Shown here: piece after piece, positions 31,646-39,608 of the stretch | How positions within the stretch are numbered: the first letter of the stretch is position 1 | Layout of the letters: every line of letters begins with the position of its first letter | Assembly (NCBI GenBank): GCA_040772005.1 | Contig: JAXGYZ010000003.1 | Coordinates: forward strand, 1 to 64,000 | DNA from: MWBF01 sp040772005 | GTDB lineage: Bacteria > Chloroflexota > Anaerolineae > CG2-30-64-16 | DNA: 64,000 nucleotides | Direction of reading: 5' to 3' | The notes under the pieces: generated by a model | Told to the model about the DNA's origin: nothing | Database searches by the model: none | Seen by the model: the letters and a program-made list of their open reading frames with translations, nothing else | Translations under genes and position numbers: made by a program

Positions 31646-32756
31646 TCCTGATTCCCTCCACCCCGTACAACTCCCCGATTTCCATCGCCCGGTCATACGT
31701 CTGGCGGAGCAGCGGCACGCCGTCGCGCGCGTACTCTGCCTCGCGCTCGAACTCCTTCTCCCCGGCAACGTAAATCCGCTCCGCGCCCTCGGCCAGCGGC
31801 GACGCGCGCAGGTCGGACAGCATCTGGTCCATGTCCGCCTTGAACCCGGCCACATCGCGGAATGCGGCGACGTTGAATGCGGCGAAGAAGTGGCTCACGC
31901 GGCCAAAGCAAGTCGGGTTGTCGGCCAGCCCTGGCCCGAACGCAGCCGCGCCGAGCACTCCACAGAGGATGTCCACCATCACGGCCAACCCATAGCCCTT
32001 GTAGCCGCTGTGCAGCTCCCCCTCGCCGCCCAGGGGCAGCATCCCGCCGCCGACCCGCTGGAACATCTCATCGAGGATGCGGTGCGGGTCGCGTGCGGAG
32101 TGGCCGCTCCGGTCGACCGCCCAGCCGTCGGGCAGCGGCTGGCCCAGCCGCTCGTAGACCTCCAGCTTGCCCTTCGTCACGACCGTCGTGGACATGTCCA
32201 GCACGAACGCGCGCTCCCGGTCCGCGGGCGCGGCGAAGGCGATGGGGTTCGTGCCGTACATGACCTGCCGGCCGAACGTCGGCACGCCGAGCGCGGCGGT
32301 GTTGGTCATCGCCAGCCCGATCATGTCGTGCTCCAGCGCCAGCATGGCGTAGTAGCCCGCGATGCCGAAGTGGTTGGAGTCGCGGACGCACGCGATGGCC
32401 GCGCCGGATGTGTGCGCCTTGGCAATGATGCGGCGCATGGCTTCCGCGCTGGCCGGCGCGCCCATGCCGCCGTGCGCATCCACGGCCAGTGTGGCCGCTG
32501 TCTCAGCGATGATCTCCGGCTGGGCGCCGGGTACGGTTGCGCCCGTCGTGATGCCGTTGACATAGCTGGGCAGCCGTGCGATGCCGTGCGACGGGATGCC
32601 GCGCGCGTCGGCCGCGACCAGCACATCGGCGGCCACGGCCGCGTCCGCAGGCGAGAGGCCCAGGCGGGTGAAGAGCTCCGTACAGAAGTGCAGCAGCGCA
32701 CTGCGGCTCACGCGGACATCCGGGAGCGCGGCTTGGGTGGGGATCATATCGGTCAT
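31623..32756 (-). CDS. Malate/L-lactate dehydrogenase family oxidoreductase
   Basis: This 377-residue NAD(P)-dependent enzyme belongs to the Ldh_2 family, distinct from classical lactate dehydrogenase. Diagnostic parts are DARGIPSHGIARLPSYV (with the catalytic histidine), DSNHFGIAGYYAMLAL, GTNPIAFAAP and GYKGYGLAVMVDIL. Related enzymes act on malate, lactate, ureidoglycolate or 2,3-diketo-L-gulonate. The last residues come from a repeat. It is the third gene of a minus-strand run with a sulfatase and a sialidase-like gene, nine bases behind the sulfatase, which favours a role in sugar-acid metabolism. Confidence 0.92.
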   Translation of the reverse strand: MTDMIPTQAALPDVRVSRSALLHFCTELFTRLGLSPADAAVAADVLVAADARGIPSHGIARLPSYVNGITTGATVPGAQPEIIAETAATLAVDAHGGMGAPASAEAMRRIIAKAHTSGAAIACVRDSNHFGIAGYYAMLALEHDMIGLAMTNTAALGVPTFGRQVMYGTNPIAFAAPADRERAFVLDMSTTVVTKGKLEVYERLGQPLPDGWAVDRSGHSARDPHRILDEMFQRVGGGMLPLGGEGELHSGYKGYGLAVMVDILCGVLGAAAFGPGLADNPTCFGRVSHFFAAFNVAAFRDVAGFKADMDQMLSDLRASPLAEGAERIYVAGEKEFEREAEYARDGVPLLRQTYDRAMEIGELYGVEGIRNTKPQRM

Positions 32757-32765
32757 GGCTCGGGT

Positions 32766-34166
32766 CTATTCCTCGGTATCATATGTCTGCCAGAAGAGGC
32801 GGCCCATCCCCTCCTGTGTGTCGCCCAACTCGTCGCGCCAGCGCGCCAGCGCGTGCCGGAGCCGGGCGAGCACGCCGGCATGGGCCGGGTCGCCGGCGAG
32901 GTTGTATAGCTCAAACGGGTCCGCCTGGAGGTCGAACAACTGCGTGGTCCGCTGCCCGTTTACCGCATACTCGATCAGCTTGTAGCGCCCCTCGCGCACC
33001 GCCCGCTGCACATGCCGGTAGGCATAGAGCATCGGACCATGCGGCTCGTACGCGGCATCGCGGAGCGCGGGCACGAGGCTGGCGCCTTCAACCGAAGCAG
33101 GGACAGCGAGGCCTGCCAGCTCGCAGACGGTGGGGTAGATGTCGGACAGGTAGACGGGCGCGGCGCGGCGGACGCCCTGGGGGATGACGGGCCCGCACAT
33201 CAGCAGCGGCACGTGGATGCTGTGCTCGTACAGGCTTTGCTTGCCCAGCAACCCGTGGCGGCCCAGCGCCAGCCCATTGTCGCCCGCGAGGATGATGATG
33301 GTGTTGTCCAGCTGCCCGGTCTCGCGCAAGACGTCCAGCACGCGGCCGATCTGGGCATCCAGGTGGGAGATCATGCCATAGTAGGCGGCGAGGTGGCGCC
33401 GGATCTCCGCCGGATCGCGCGGCAGCCCGGCCAGCAGCTCATCGCGCACCTCCAGCTCCCCGTTATCGAACGGGTGCGCGGGCAGGAAGTTCTCCGGCAG
33501 CGGAAGACGCGCCGGGTCGTAGAGCGCCAGGTACTCGCGCGGCATCGTTCGCGGGTCATGCGGGGCCATGAAGCAGACCGAGACGAAGAACGGGTCCCGT
33601 GCATCCTCGGAGCGCAGGAATTCACACGCGGCATCGCAGAAGAGCACGCTGGAATGGCGGCCCGCGTGGATGTGATCGGCCACCTTCTCCACGACGCGCT
33701 GCTGGACAAAGTCCACGGTCTGCCGGATGCGCTGCCCATACTCCCCCGCCGGGTCGTAATCACATGCCGGCACGTTCCAGTGGTCGTCCATCCCGCCATA
33801 GAAGATCTCGGCGCCCCGGTTGAAGTTGCGCGCGTAGGCGGCCGGCCCGTTGTGCCACTTGCCGGTGCCGAAGACGGTGTAGCCGCCTGCCTGGAGGGCC
33901 GCGCCCAGCAGCGTGTGTTCGGGCGGGATCTCCTGGCCCTGGCCCTCGATGTGGAACAGCGTCCGGCCCGTCCAGAGCATCGCGCGGCTGGGCATGCACA
34001 CCGCGCCGCTGGTGCCGCCCATGATGTAGGCATCCGTGAACGCGGTCCCGTTGGCGACGAGCCAATCCAGGTTCGGGGTGACGATGTGCGGATTGCCCAG
34101 CGCCCGGATGGTGTCGAACCGCTGGTCGTCGGTGAAGAAGAAGAGGAAGTTGGGGCGTTCAGCCAT
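32766..34166 (-). CDS. Sulfatase with canonical formylglycine motif
   Basis: This 466-residue enzyme hydrolyses sulfate esters. Metal-binding FFFTDDQRFDT occupies the N-terminus. The activation motif is CMPSRAMLWTG at 57-67, so Cys57 would be converted to formylglycine. A second metal site reads ILAGDNGLALGRHG. There is no signal peptide, so it likely works on imported oligosaccharides unless exported by another route. The gene lies six bases after the sialidase-like gene and nine before the dehydrogenase gene, a tight operon. The anaerobic or aerobic maturase is not in this window. Confidence 0.94.
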   Translation of the reverse strand: MAERPNFLFFFTDDQRFDTIRALGNPHIVTPNLDWLVANGTAFTDAYIMGGTSGAVCMPSRAMLWTGRTLFHIEGQGQEIPPEHTLLGAALQAGGYTVFGTGKWHNGPAAYARNFNRGAEIFYGGMDDHWNVPACDYDPAGEYGQRIRQTVDFVQQRVVEKVADHIHAGRHSSVLFCDAACEFLRSEDARDPFFVSVCFMAPHDPRTMPREYLALYDPARLPLPENFLPAHPFDNGELEVRDELLAGLPRDPAEIRRHLAAYYGMISHLDAQIGRVLDVLRETGQLDNTIIILAGDNGLALGRHGLLGKQSLYEHSIHVPLLMCGPVIPQGVRRAAPVYLSDIYPTVCELAGLAVPASVEGASLVPALRDAAYEPHGPMLYAYRHVQRAVREGRYKLIEYAVNGQRTTQLFDLQADPFELYNLAGDPAHAGVLARLRHALARWRDELGDTQEGMGRLFWQTYDTEE

Positions 34167-34172
34167 CTGCGT

Positions 34173-35198
34173 TTATCCGTTCTCGATCCAGCTTTGATCG
34201 ATCGCGACGTGCTTCATGTGGGTTCGCCGGTAAGTGTACGCGACGTGGATTGTGCCATCGGGCGTCTGCGCGATGGCCGGGTAGGAATACTCGTGACCTT
34301 CCGGGCTGAAAGGTTCCAGCTCGCGCATGACCGGCCATGTCTCGCCGTGGTCGTAGGACAGCGCGATGTTCAGGGGTGAGCGCGTGCGCCCGGCCTGGTG
34401 ATTGTAGACGAGGGCGAGCGCGCCGCTGCGCAGGCGGATGACCTGGAGGCTGCTGTTGTTGTTGGGCAGCGCGGTGCGCACGGGCCGCGTCCAGTTGCGC
34501 CCGTTGTCGTGCGACTCCGCGCGGTAGATGCACGCCCACGCCGGGTTCTCGCCGTTCCAGAAGTTGCGCGTGCGCAGCCAGGCGCGCAGATGGCCCGGCG
34601 CCACTTCGATGACTGACGGCTGGGCCGTGCCCGCATCCGCGACCATCCGGCCGTAACGCTGCCAGTGTGTGCCGCCGTCGCTGCTGATGACGACGGCGCC
34701 CTCGTTGCCCCCCATGCCTGAGTGGGCCGGGTTGCCGCCTCCCCGGTTATCGTAGATGGGCAGCAGCCACTCGCCGTTCGCCAACACCAGGCCGGGATTG
34801 CGGCAGATGTAGCCGAACTCCTCGGTCAGCACGCGCGGCGACCCCCATGTGCGTCCGCTGTCCTCCGAGAAGCGGTAATGTACGAGCGAGTTGGCCCACG
34901 CGTGCGCGCCCTCCCGGTAGGCCAGCGTGTAGAACAGGAGGACGCGACCATCGGGCAGCGGCATCAGCACGCTGTTGCCCGCGGGCCGGCCCGGCTCCTC
35001 CACGACCACCTGCCCTGCATCCCAGCGCCCATCCGGCCCGAGCCGGTGGAGCACCGTCACCGAGTCGCCGGCCGCCTCGCGCGAGCCGCGAAAGCAGACG
35101 AATGCGAGCGTCCCGCCGGCCAGCACCGCGAGGTTGGCCGCGTGACAGGAGGGGAAACGCGGCGTGGGTTCGCAGATGAATTGGGCTGTGTAAGGCAT
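34173..35198 (-). CDS. Sialidase-like BNR-repeat protein
   Basis: This 341-residue beta-propeller protein has four Asp-boxes of the S-x-D-x-G-x-x-W type: SEDSGRTW (111-118), SSDGGTHW (172-179), SHDNGRNW (229-236) and SYDHGETW (281-288). Conserved RNPGLVLANGEWLLP and AYTYRRTHMKHV segments are shared with bacterial exo-alpha-sialidase-like proteins. A clear N-terminal FRIP arginine motif is not seen (TPRFPSCH is the nearest), so the substrate may be another sugar acid. The ATG at 35198 lacks a ribosome site and follows a possible -10 by only a few bases. First gene of a three-gene run. Confidence 0.86.
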   Translation of the reverse strand: MPYTAQFICEPTPRFPSCHAANLAVLAGGTLAFVCFRGSREAAGDSVTVLHRLGPDGRWDAGQVVVEEPGRPAGNSVLMPLPDGRVLLFYTLAYREGAHAWANSLVHYRFSEDSGRTWGSPRVLTEEFGYICRNPGLVLANGEWLLPIYDNRGGGNPAHSGMGGNEGAVVISSDGGTHWQRYGRMVADAGTAQPSVIEVAPGHLRAWLRTRNFWNGENPAWACIYRAESHDNGRNWTRPVRTALPNNNSSLQVIRLRSGALALVYNHQAGRTRSPLNIALSYDHGETWPVMRELEPFSPEGHEYSYPAIAQTPDGTIHVAYTYRRTHMKHVAIDQSWIENG

Positions 35199-35273
35199 GG
35201 GGCCAGTCTATCACATGGGAGGACGACGCTCAAACCGGTGAGGATGGACGCGTCAGGAGATTCTAGCGCAATT

Positions 35274-35330
35274 GGAGTCGAGGCTTTAGCCGGTTTGGCT
35301 GACTGCGCACGTAAACGGCCAATCCGGCTA
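35274..35330. repeat. Dispersed palindrome, GAGTCGAGGCTT family (copy 3, partial)
   Basis: The left arm GGAGTCGAGGCTTTAGCCGG is intact. The right arm stops after AATCCGGCTAAG, where a different structured sequence (35336-35438) begins, so the copy looks interrupted. Part of the 349-base gap between divergent genes. Confidence 0.7.
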
Positions 35331-35335
35331 AGAAC

Positions 35336-35438
35336 GCCTAACAAAACTATGCTCTGGCCGGTCTCCGACCGGGCCAGGGGCACGATGTGCTGTGGCGAAG
35401 CCACAGCCGAGACCGGCCCCAGCCGTTCTGTTAGGGGC
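35336..35438. repeat. Imperfect long hairpin, attC-like
   Basis: GCCTAAC (35336-35342) and GTTAGGGGC (35430-35438) pair with a two-base bulge. Inside them GGCCGGTCTC pairs with GAGACCGGCC, and GCTGTGGC with GCCACAGC around GAA. Bulged, imperfect stems ending in GCCTAAC and GTTAG are a feature of integron attC sites, but the right box does not fit the consensus exactly and no integrase is present. The rest of the gap up to 35547 shows no gene. Confidence 0.35.
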
Positions 35439-35547
35439 AATTCACGGTCACCAAACGAGGCTTCTGGCAGAAAACGGGCTTGTGACCTATACTGCGCTAA
35501 TGGATGGACGCGTGAACAGGCGCATCCACAACAGAACGGAGTGAATC

Positions 35548-36522
35548 ATGAAGACCTATCGAATCCCCGGCACGGACCTGACCGTCTCGCGGCTGGCCTA
35601 CGGGTGCATGAAGCTCGGCGGCGGCTGGGGGCCCGAGCCGACCACGCCGGAGCAGGTAAAGGCCGGCCACCGGGCGGTGGAGGCCGCGCTGGCGGCGGGC
35701 ATCAACTTCTTCGACCACGCGGACATCTACGGCCGCGGCAAGTCCGAGCTGGTGTTCGGTGAGCTGCTGCGCACCAGCCCCGGCCTGCGCGAGCGCATCG
35801 TTATCCAGTCCAAGTGCGGCATCCGTTTCCCGGATGACCCGCAGCCGGGCGCGCCCGCGCGTTACGACTTCAGCTATGATCACATCGTCCGCTCGGTCGA
35901 GGGCAGCCTGCGCCGCCTGCAGACCGATTACCTGGACATCCTGCTGCTGCACCGGCCCGACGCGTTGGTTGAGCCGGAGGAGGTGGCCCGCGCGTTCGAT
36001 GATCTGCAAACCGCGGGCAAGGTGCGGCACTTTGGCGTGAGCAATCACACTGCGGGCCAGATTGCCCTTCTGACCAAGTACGTGCGGCAAGCCATCGTCG
36101 CCAACCAGGTGCAGCTCAGCCTTGTGCACCACTTCCTTATCTCCGAGGGGCTGGTTGCCAATATCGCCAGCAACACGACCGTCCTGTCAACCGGCACGCT
36201 CAACTATTGCCGCCAGAACGACATCCAGATTCAGGCGTGGGGACCGGTCGCCAACGGGCGGCTGTCCCGGCCGGAGGCGGAAGTGGACGAGGCGCTCCGC
36301 CCCGCGGCTGCGCTGGTCGCGCAACTGGCCGCGGAGAAGGGCGTTAGCGCGGATGCGATCATGCTGGCGTGGCTGCTGCGCCACCCGAGCGGCATCCATC
36401 CCATCGTCGGCACGTCACGGCCGGAACGCATCACGGACAGCGCGCCCGCGGTGGACGTGGCGCTGTCGCGCGAGGAGTGGTACGCGCTGCTCGCCGCGGT
36501 GCGGGGCAAGGGCGTGCCCTGA
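35548..36522 (+). CDS. Aldo/keto reductase
   Basis: This 324-residue NADPH-dependent oxidoreductase has an (alpha/beta)8 barrel. It starts with VSRLAYGCMKLGGGW, and the catalytic tetrad is visible as Asp56 and Tyr61 (NFFDHADIYGRGKSE), Lys89 (VIQSKCGI) and His135 (ILLLHRPD). The C-terminal cofactor loop includes HPIVGTSRPERI. It resembles the YdhF-like group. The start has a GGAG site. It is followed by an amidohydrolase gene after a perfect hairpin, so sugar or aldehyde conversion is likely. Confidence 0.93.
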   Translation: MKTYRIPGTDLTVSRLAYGCMKLGGGWGPEPTTPEQVKAGHRAVEAALAAGINFFDHADIYGRGKSELVFGELLRTSPGLRERIVIQSKCGIRFPDDPQPGAPARYDFSYDHIVRSVEGSLRRLQTDYLDILLLHRPDALVEPEEVARAFDDLQTAGKVRHFGVSNHTAGQIALLTKYVRQAIVANQVQLSLVHHFLISEGLVANIASNTTVLSTGTLNYCRQNDIQIQAWGPVANGRLSRPEAEVDEALRPAAALVAQLAAEKGVSADAIMLAWLLRHPSGIHPIVGTSRPERITDSAPAVDVALSREEWYALLAAVRGKGVP

Positions 36523-36530
36523 GGGTGCTC

Positions 36531-36563
36531 AGAATGCCGTTTTCTGTCAGAAAACGGCATTCT
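36531..36563. terminator. 15-bp perfect hairpin with TTTCTGTCAGAAA centre
   Basis: Arms 36531-36545 and 36549-36563 pair perfectly around a three-base loop (GTC). It lies just after the aldo/keto reductase gene and before the ribosome site of the next gene. A hairpin of identical geometry is found at 56248-56280. Confidence 0.75.
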
Positions 36564-36583
36564 CTATCATAACGGAGGCTTTG

Positions 36584-37444
36584 ATGATTACCGACAGCCA
36601 TTGCCACGCGTGGACCTACTGGCCCTATGACCCGCCCGTGCCCGACCCGGAGAGCCGCGGGGCCGTCGAGCAGCTTCTGGACGAGATGACCGTGAACGGG
36701 GTGGACCGGGCGGTCGTGGTCTGCGCGGAGATCGAGCACAACCCGCAGAACAACGCGTACATCGCGGCGCAGGTGCGCCGGCATCATCCCCGGCTCTATC
36801 AGTTCGCGGACGTGGACAGCCAGTGGAAGCCCACGTATCACCGGCCCGGCGCGGCGGACCGGCTGCGGCAGGCGGTCGGGCAGTGGCCCATCAGCGGGTT
36901 CACGCATTACCTGGCGGAAGATGACGACGCCGCGTGGCTCTACTCCGAGGAAGGGCTCGCCTTCTTCGCCGTGGCGGAGGAACACCGGCTGATTGCCAGC
37001 ATCGCTTGCGGGCCGCAGCACCAGGCGGCCATCCGCCGCGCAGCCGAGCGGTTCCCGTCCGTGCCGTTTCTACTCCACCATCTCGCGCTCGTGCAGGCGG
37101 ATGAGCCGCCGCCGCATCCCGGCCTGCGGGAGGTGCTGGCGTCCGCACGGCTGCCGAACATCTACCTCAAGACGTCCGGCTTCTACTACGGCAGCCGCGT
37201 CAAGTGGGACTTCCCCTACTCGGAGGCGGGCTGGGTCGTGCGTGCGCTGTACGAGGCGTTCGGGCCGTACCGCATGTGCTGGGGGTCGGACTACCCGGTC
37301 GTGCGCTTCTTCATGACCTACCGGCAGGCCATTGAGTGCTTCCGCACGTACTGCACGTTTGTGCCGGAGGCGGACAAGGCGTGGATCCTGGGCCGGACGC
37401 TGGAAGGTCTGCTGGACGCGGCGCGGGCAGGAATGATAAATTAG
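36584..37444 (+). CDS. Amidohydrolase family 2 (TIM barrel) protein
   Basis: This 286-residue metal-dependent hydrolase begins ITDSHCHAWTYWPYD, the metal-binding HxH of the family. It continues with HLALVQADEP and ends with MCWGSDYPVVRFFMTY, where the aspartate is the usual catalytic residue. Members include 2-pyrone-4,6-dicarboxylate lactonase and L-rhamnono- or L-fucono-lactonases, so lactone hydrolysis in a sugar oxidation route is a fitting guess here. A GGAGG site lies six bases before the ATG. The stop codon TAG falls in a heptamer repeat. Confidence 0.9.
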   Translation: MITDSHCHAWTYWPYDPPVPDPESRGAVEQLLDEMTVNGVDRAVVVCAEIEHNPQNNAYIAAQVRRHHPRLYQFADVDSQWKPTYHRPGAADRLRQAVGQWPISGFTHYLAEDDDAAWLYSEEGLAFFAVAEEHRLIASIACGPQHQAAIRRAAERFPSVPFLLHHLALVQADEPPPHPGLREVLASARLPNIYLKTSGFYYGSRVKWDFPYSEAGWVVRALYEAFGPYRMCWGSDYPVVRFFMTYRQAIECFRTYCTFVPEADKAWILGRTLEGLLDAARAGMIN

Positions 37445-37480
37445 GAATTACGAATTTGGAGTCGAGGCTTTAGCCGGTTT
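37439..37480. repeat. Short heptamer array joined to a GAGTCGAGGCTT left arm
   Basis: AAATTAGGAATTACGAATTTGG contains the stop codon of the amidohydrolase gene. It is followed directly by GGAGTCGAGGCTTTAGCCGG, the left arm of the dispersed palindrome, whose right arm is missing. The satellite array begins 47 bases further on, so three repeat types are stacked here. Confidence 0.75.
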
Positions 37481-37526
37481 GGCCGCCTGCGCGCGTACCT
37501 CTCCCTAGCCGTGCGTGCATAGTTTG

Positions 37527-38488
37527 AGAAGCGTGGAGCGAGCGTCCTCAGACGCGGAGCAGGCCGGATGAAGATATGCCCGCCCGTCCGCATCTGAGGA
37601 TGCGGACTCCTCGAAGAAGCGTGGAGCGAGCGTCCTCAGACGCGGAGCAGGCCGGATGAAGATATGCCCGCCCGTCCGCATCTGAGGATGCGGACTCCTC
37701 GAAGAAGCGTGGAGCGAGCGTCCTCAGACGCGGAGCAGGCCGGATGAAGGTCCGCCCGCCCGTCCGCATCTGAGGATGCGGACTCCTCGAAGAAGCGTGG
37801 AGCGAGCGTCCTCAGGCGCGGAGCGGGCCGGATGAAGATATGCCCGCCCGTCCGCATCTGAGGATGCGGACTCCTCGAAGAAGCGTGGAGCGAGCGTCCT
37901 CAGACGCGGAGCAGGCCGGATGAAGATATGCCCGCCCGTCCGCATCTGAGGATGCGGACTCCTCGAAGAAGCGTGGAGCGAGCGTCCTCAGGCGCGGAGC
38001 AGGCCGGATGAAGATATGCCCGCCCGTCCGCATCTGAGGATGCGGACTCCTCGAAGAAGCGTGGAGCGAGCGTCCTCAGGCGCGGAGCAGGCCGGATGAA
38101 GGTCCGCCCGCCCGTCCGCATCTGAGGATGCGGACTCCTCGAAGAAGCGTGGAGCGAGCGTCCTCAGACGCGGAGCAGGCCGGATGAAGGTCCGCCCGCC
38201 CGTCCGCATCTGAGGATGCGGACTCCTCGAAGAAGCGTGGAGCGAGCGTCCTCAGACGCGGAGTGGGCTGGATGAAGGTCCGCCCGCCCGTCCGCATCTG
38301 AGGATGCGGACTCCTCGAAGAAGCGTGGAGCGAGCGTCCTCAGACGCGGAGTGGGCTGGATGAAGGTCCGCCCGTCCGCATCTGAGGATGCGGACTCCTC
38401 GAAGAAGCGTGGAGCGAGCGTCCTCAGACGCGGAGCGGGCCGGATGAAGGTCCGCCCGCCCGTCCGCATCTGAGGATGCGGACTCCTC
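37527..38488. repeat. Satellite array: about eleven tandem 88-bp units
   Basis: Unit starts are spaced exactly 88 bases (37527, 37615, 37703, 37791, 37879, 37967, 38055, 38143, 38231, 38319), the tenth copy being 84 bases, and the last begins at 38403. Each unit holds two related palindromes, GCGTCCTCAGACGC and GTCCGCATC-TGAG-GATGCGGAC. Variation is limited to a few positions (agcaggccgg or agtgggctgg, and atatgcc or ggtccgc). The array ends at the stop codon of the minus-strand SGNH gene. The 73-codon frames found in each unit are by-products of the repetition. Confidence 0.95.
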
Positions 38489-39306
38489 TACTCAAACAAC
38501 TGCATCAGCGCCAGCGCATACACCCGGTGGCCCACGGCGGTGGGATGGTTGATGTGGTTCGCCAGGCACTCGCGCAGCTCGGTTCGGTCGGTCGTGAAGA
38601 CCTCCCACAGTTTGTAGGCATCCACCAGCGAGACCCCTTCGGCCTCGGCGACATCCCGCACGACCTGCACGCGTGCGTCCAGGCCGTTATCCGGCAGCAG
38701 GTCGGACATCGGATTCGGCGTCAGCAGGATGCTGTCCGCGTCGGTGTTCGCCTTGACCGCCTGCATGATGTGGCGCAGGGCTGCGCCGAAGTCATCCGGC
38801 GTGCCGAGCTGGTCCGACCAGTTGAGCGTGCCGGCGATGATGACGAGGTCGGGCCGGTGCTGGATGACGTCGCGGTAGACGCGGCGGTGCATCGAGAGGA
38901 TGTTGTCGCCGCCGATGCCCGCGTTGATGACGCTCACCGCGGTATGGCCGTACTTCTCGGCCAGCAGCATCCTGAACTGCTCGTGATACACCGCCTGGAG
39001 GTCTGCGATCTGGAGCGGCACGCCCTCGCGAATCATCGCCATGAGGCCGGCCGGGTCGTTCGGGTCGAACATGATCTCGAACTGCCCCGCGGTCACGCTG
39101 TCCCCGAACGCCACGATGATGGGATTGTGCCGCTCCAGGCCGTGCTCGTCCAGGCCGTACAAGTGCAGGGGGGCTACCAGTGCGTTGTTGGTCTGCATCA
39201 GCCGCATGAAGCGTTCCGGCCTGATGCCGTTGGTACAGGGGGTTTCGGCGGCGATCTGCAGGAGGCGCGCCTGCTTGTCCGCCGGCATTTCGAATCGGGT
39301 TTGCAT
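38488..39306 (-). CDS. SGNH/GDSL-type hydrolase
   Basis: This 272-residue enzyme has IIVAFGDSVTAGQFE (nucleophile serine), VINAGIGGDN (glycine of the oxyanion hole), IAGTLNWSDQLG and, near the end, NHINHPTAVGHRVYALAL for the catalytic histidine. The N-terminal 60 residues are an extra helical segment. The start at 39306 follows GGAAGGA. The stop TAG abuts the 88-bp satellite. It is the last gene of the long minus-strand glycan locus and may remove acetyl groups from the polysaccharide. Confidence 0.9.
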   Translation of the reverse strand: MQTRFEMPADKQARLLQIAAETPCTNGIRPERFMRLMQTNNALVAPLHLYGLDEHGLERHNPIIVAFGDSVTAGQFEIMFDPNDPAGLMAMIREGVPLQIADLQAVYHEQFRMLLAEKYGHTAVSVINAGIGGDNILSMHRRVYRDVIQHRPDLVIIAGTLNWSDQLGTPDDFGAALRHIMQAVKANTDADSILLTPNPMSDLLPDNGLDARVQVVRDVAEAEGVSLVDAYKLWEVFTTDRTELRECLANHINHPTAVGHRVYALALMQLFE

Positions 39307-39350
39307 CAAGGTCCTTCCTTCGCATCGGGGCTTTCGGTGTGTGGGCGGGA

Positions 39351-39595
39351 CGGCGGCCATCGCGAATACCCGAATGGCGACTCGAATACGCGAATGGGCG
39401 GGTCTTGTGCCGGGCGCGATTCGGTTATTCGTGGCCGGATTCGCGTATTCGCGATGGCTCAGCCTTTCGATTCAACCTGGCGGCGGCCATCGCGAATACC
39501 CGAATGGCGACTCGAATACGCGAATGGGCGGGTTTTGTCCCGGGCGCGATTCGGTTATTCGTGGCCGGATTCGCGTATTCGCGATGGCCCAGCCT
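39351..39595. repeat. Direct duplication of a 115-bp palindromic repeat
   Basis: Two nearly identical copies (39351-39465 and 39481-39595) are 130 bases apart. Each contains CCATCGCGAATAC at one end and GTATTCGCGATGG at the other, forming a stem, and between them short iterations of CGAATAC and CGAATGG. They fill the 302-base gap between the SGNH hydrolase and rhamnosidase genes, and no gene is seen there. Confidence 0.85.
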
Positions 39596-39608
39596 GGCCC
39601 CACGGATT

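Noticed and set aside
37548..38469. Chain of overlapping 73-codon reading frames on the minus strand
   Set aside because: They are produced by the 88-base period (which is not a multiple of three, so successive units shift frame), have no ribosome sites and encode only repeat sequence.
37527..38488. Possible CRISPR array
   Set aside because: Units are directly abutting 88-base copies without unique spacers, and no cas gene is present. It is a tandem satellite.
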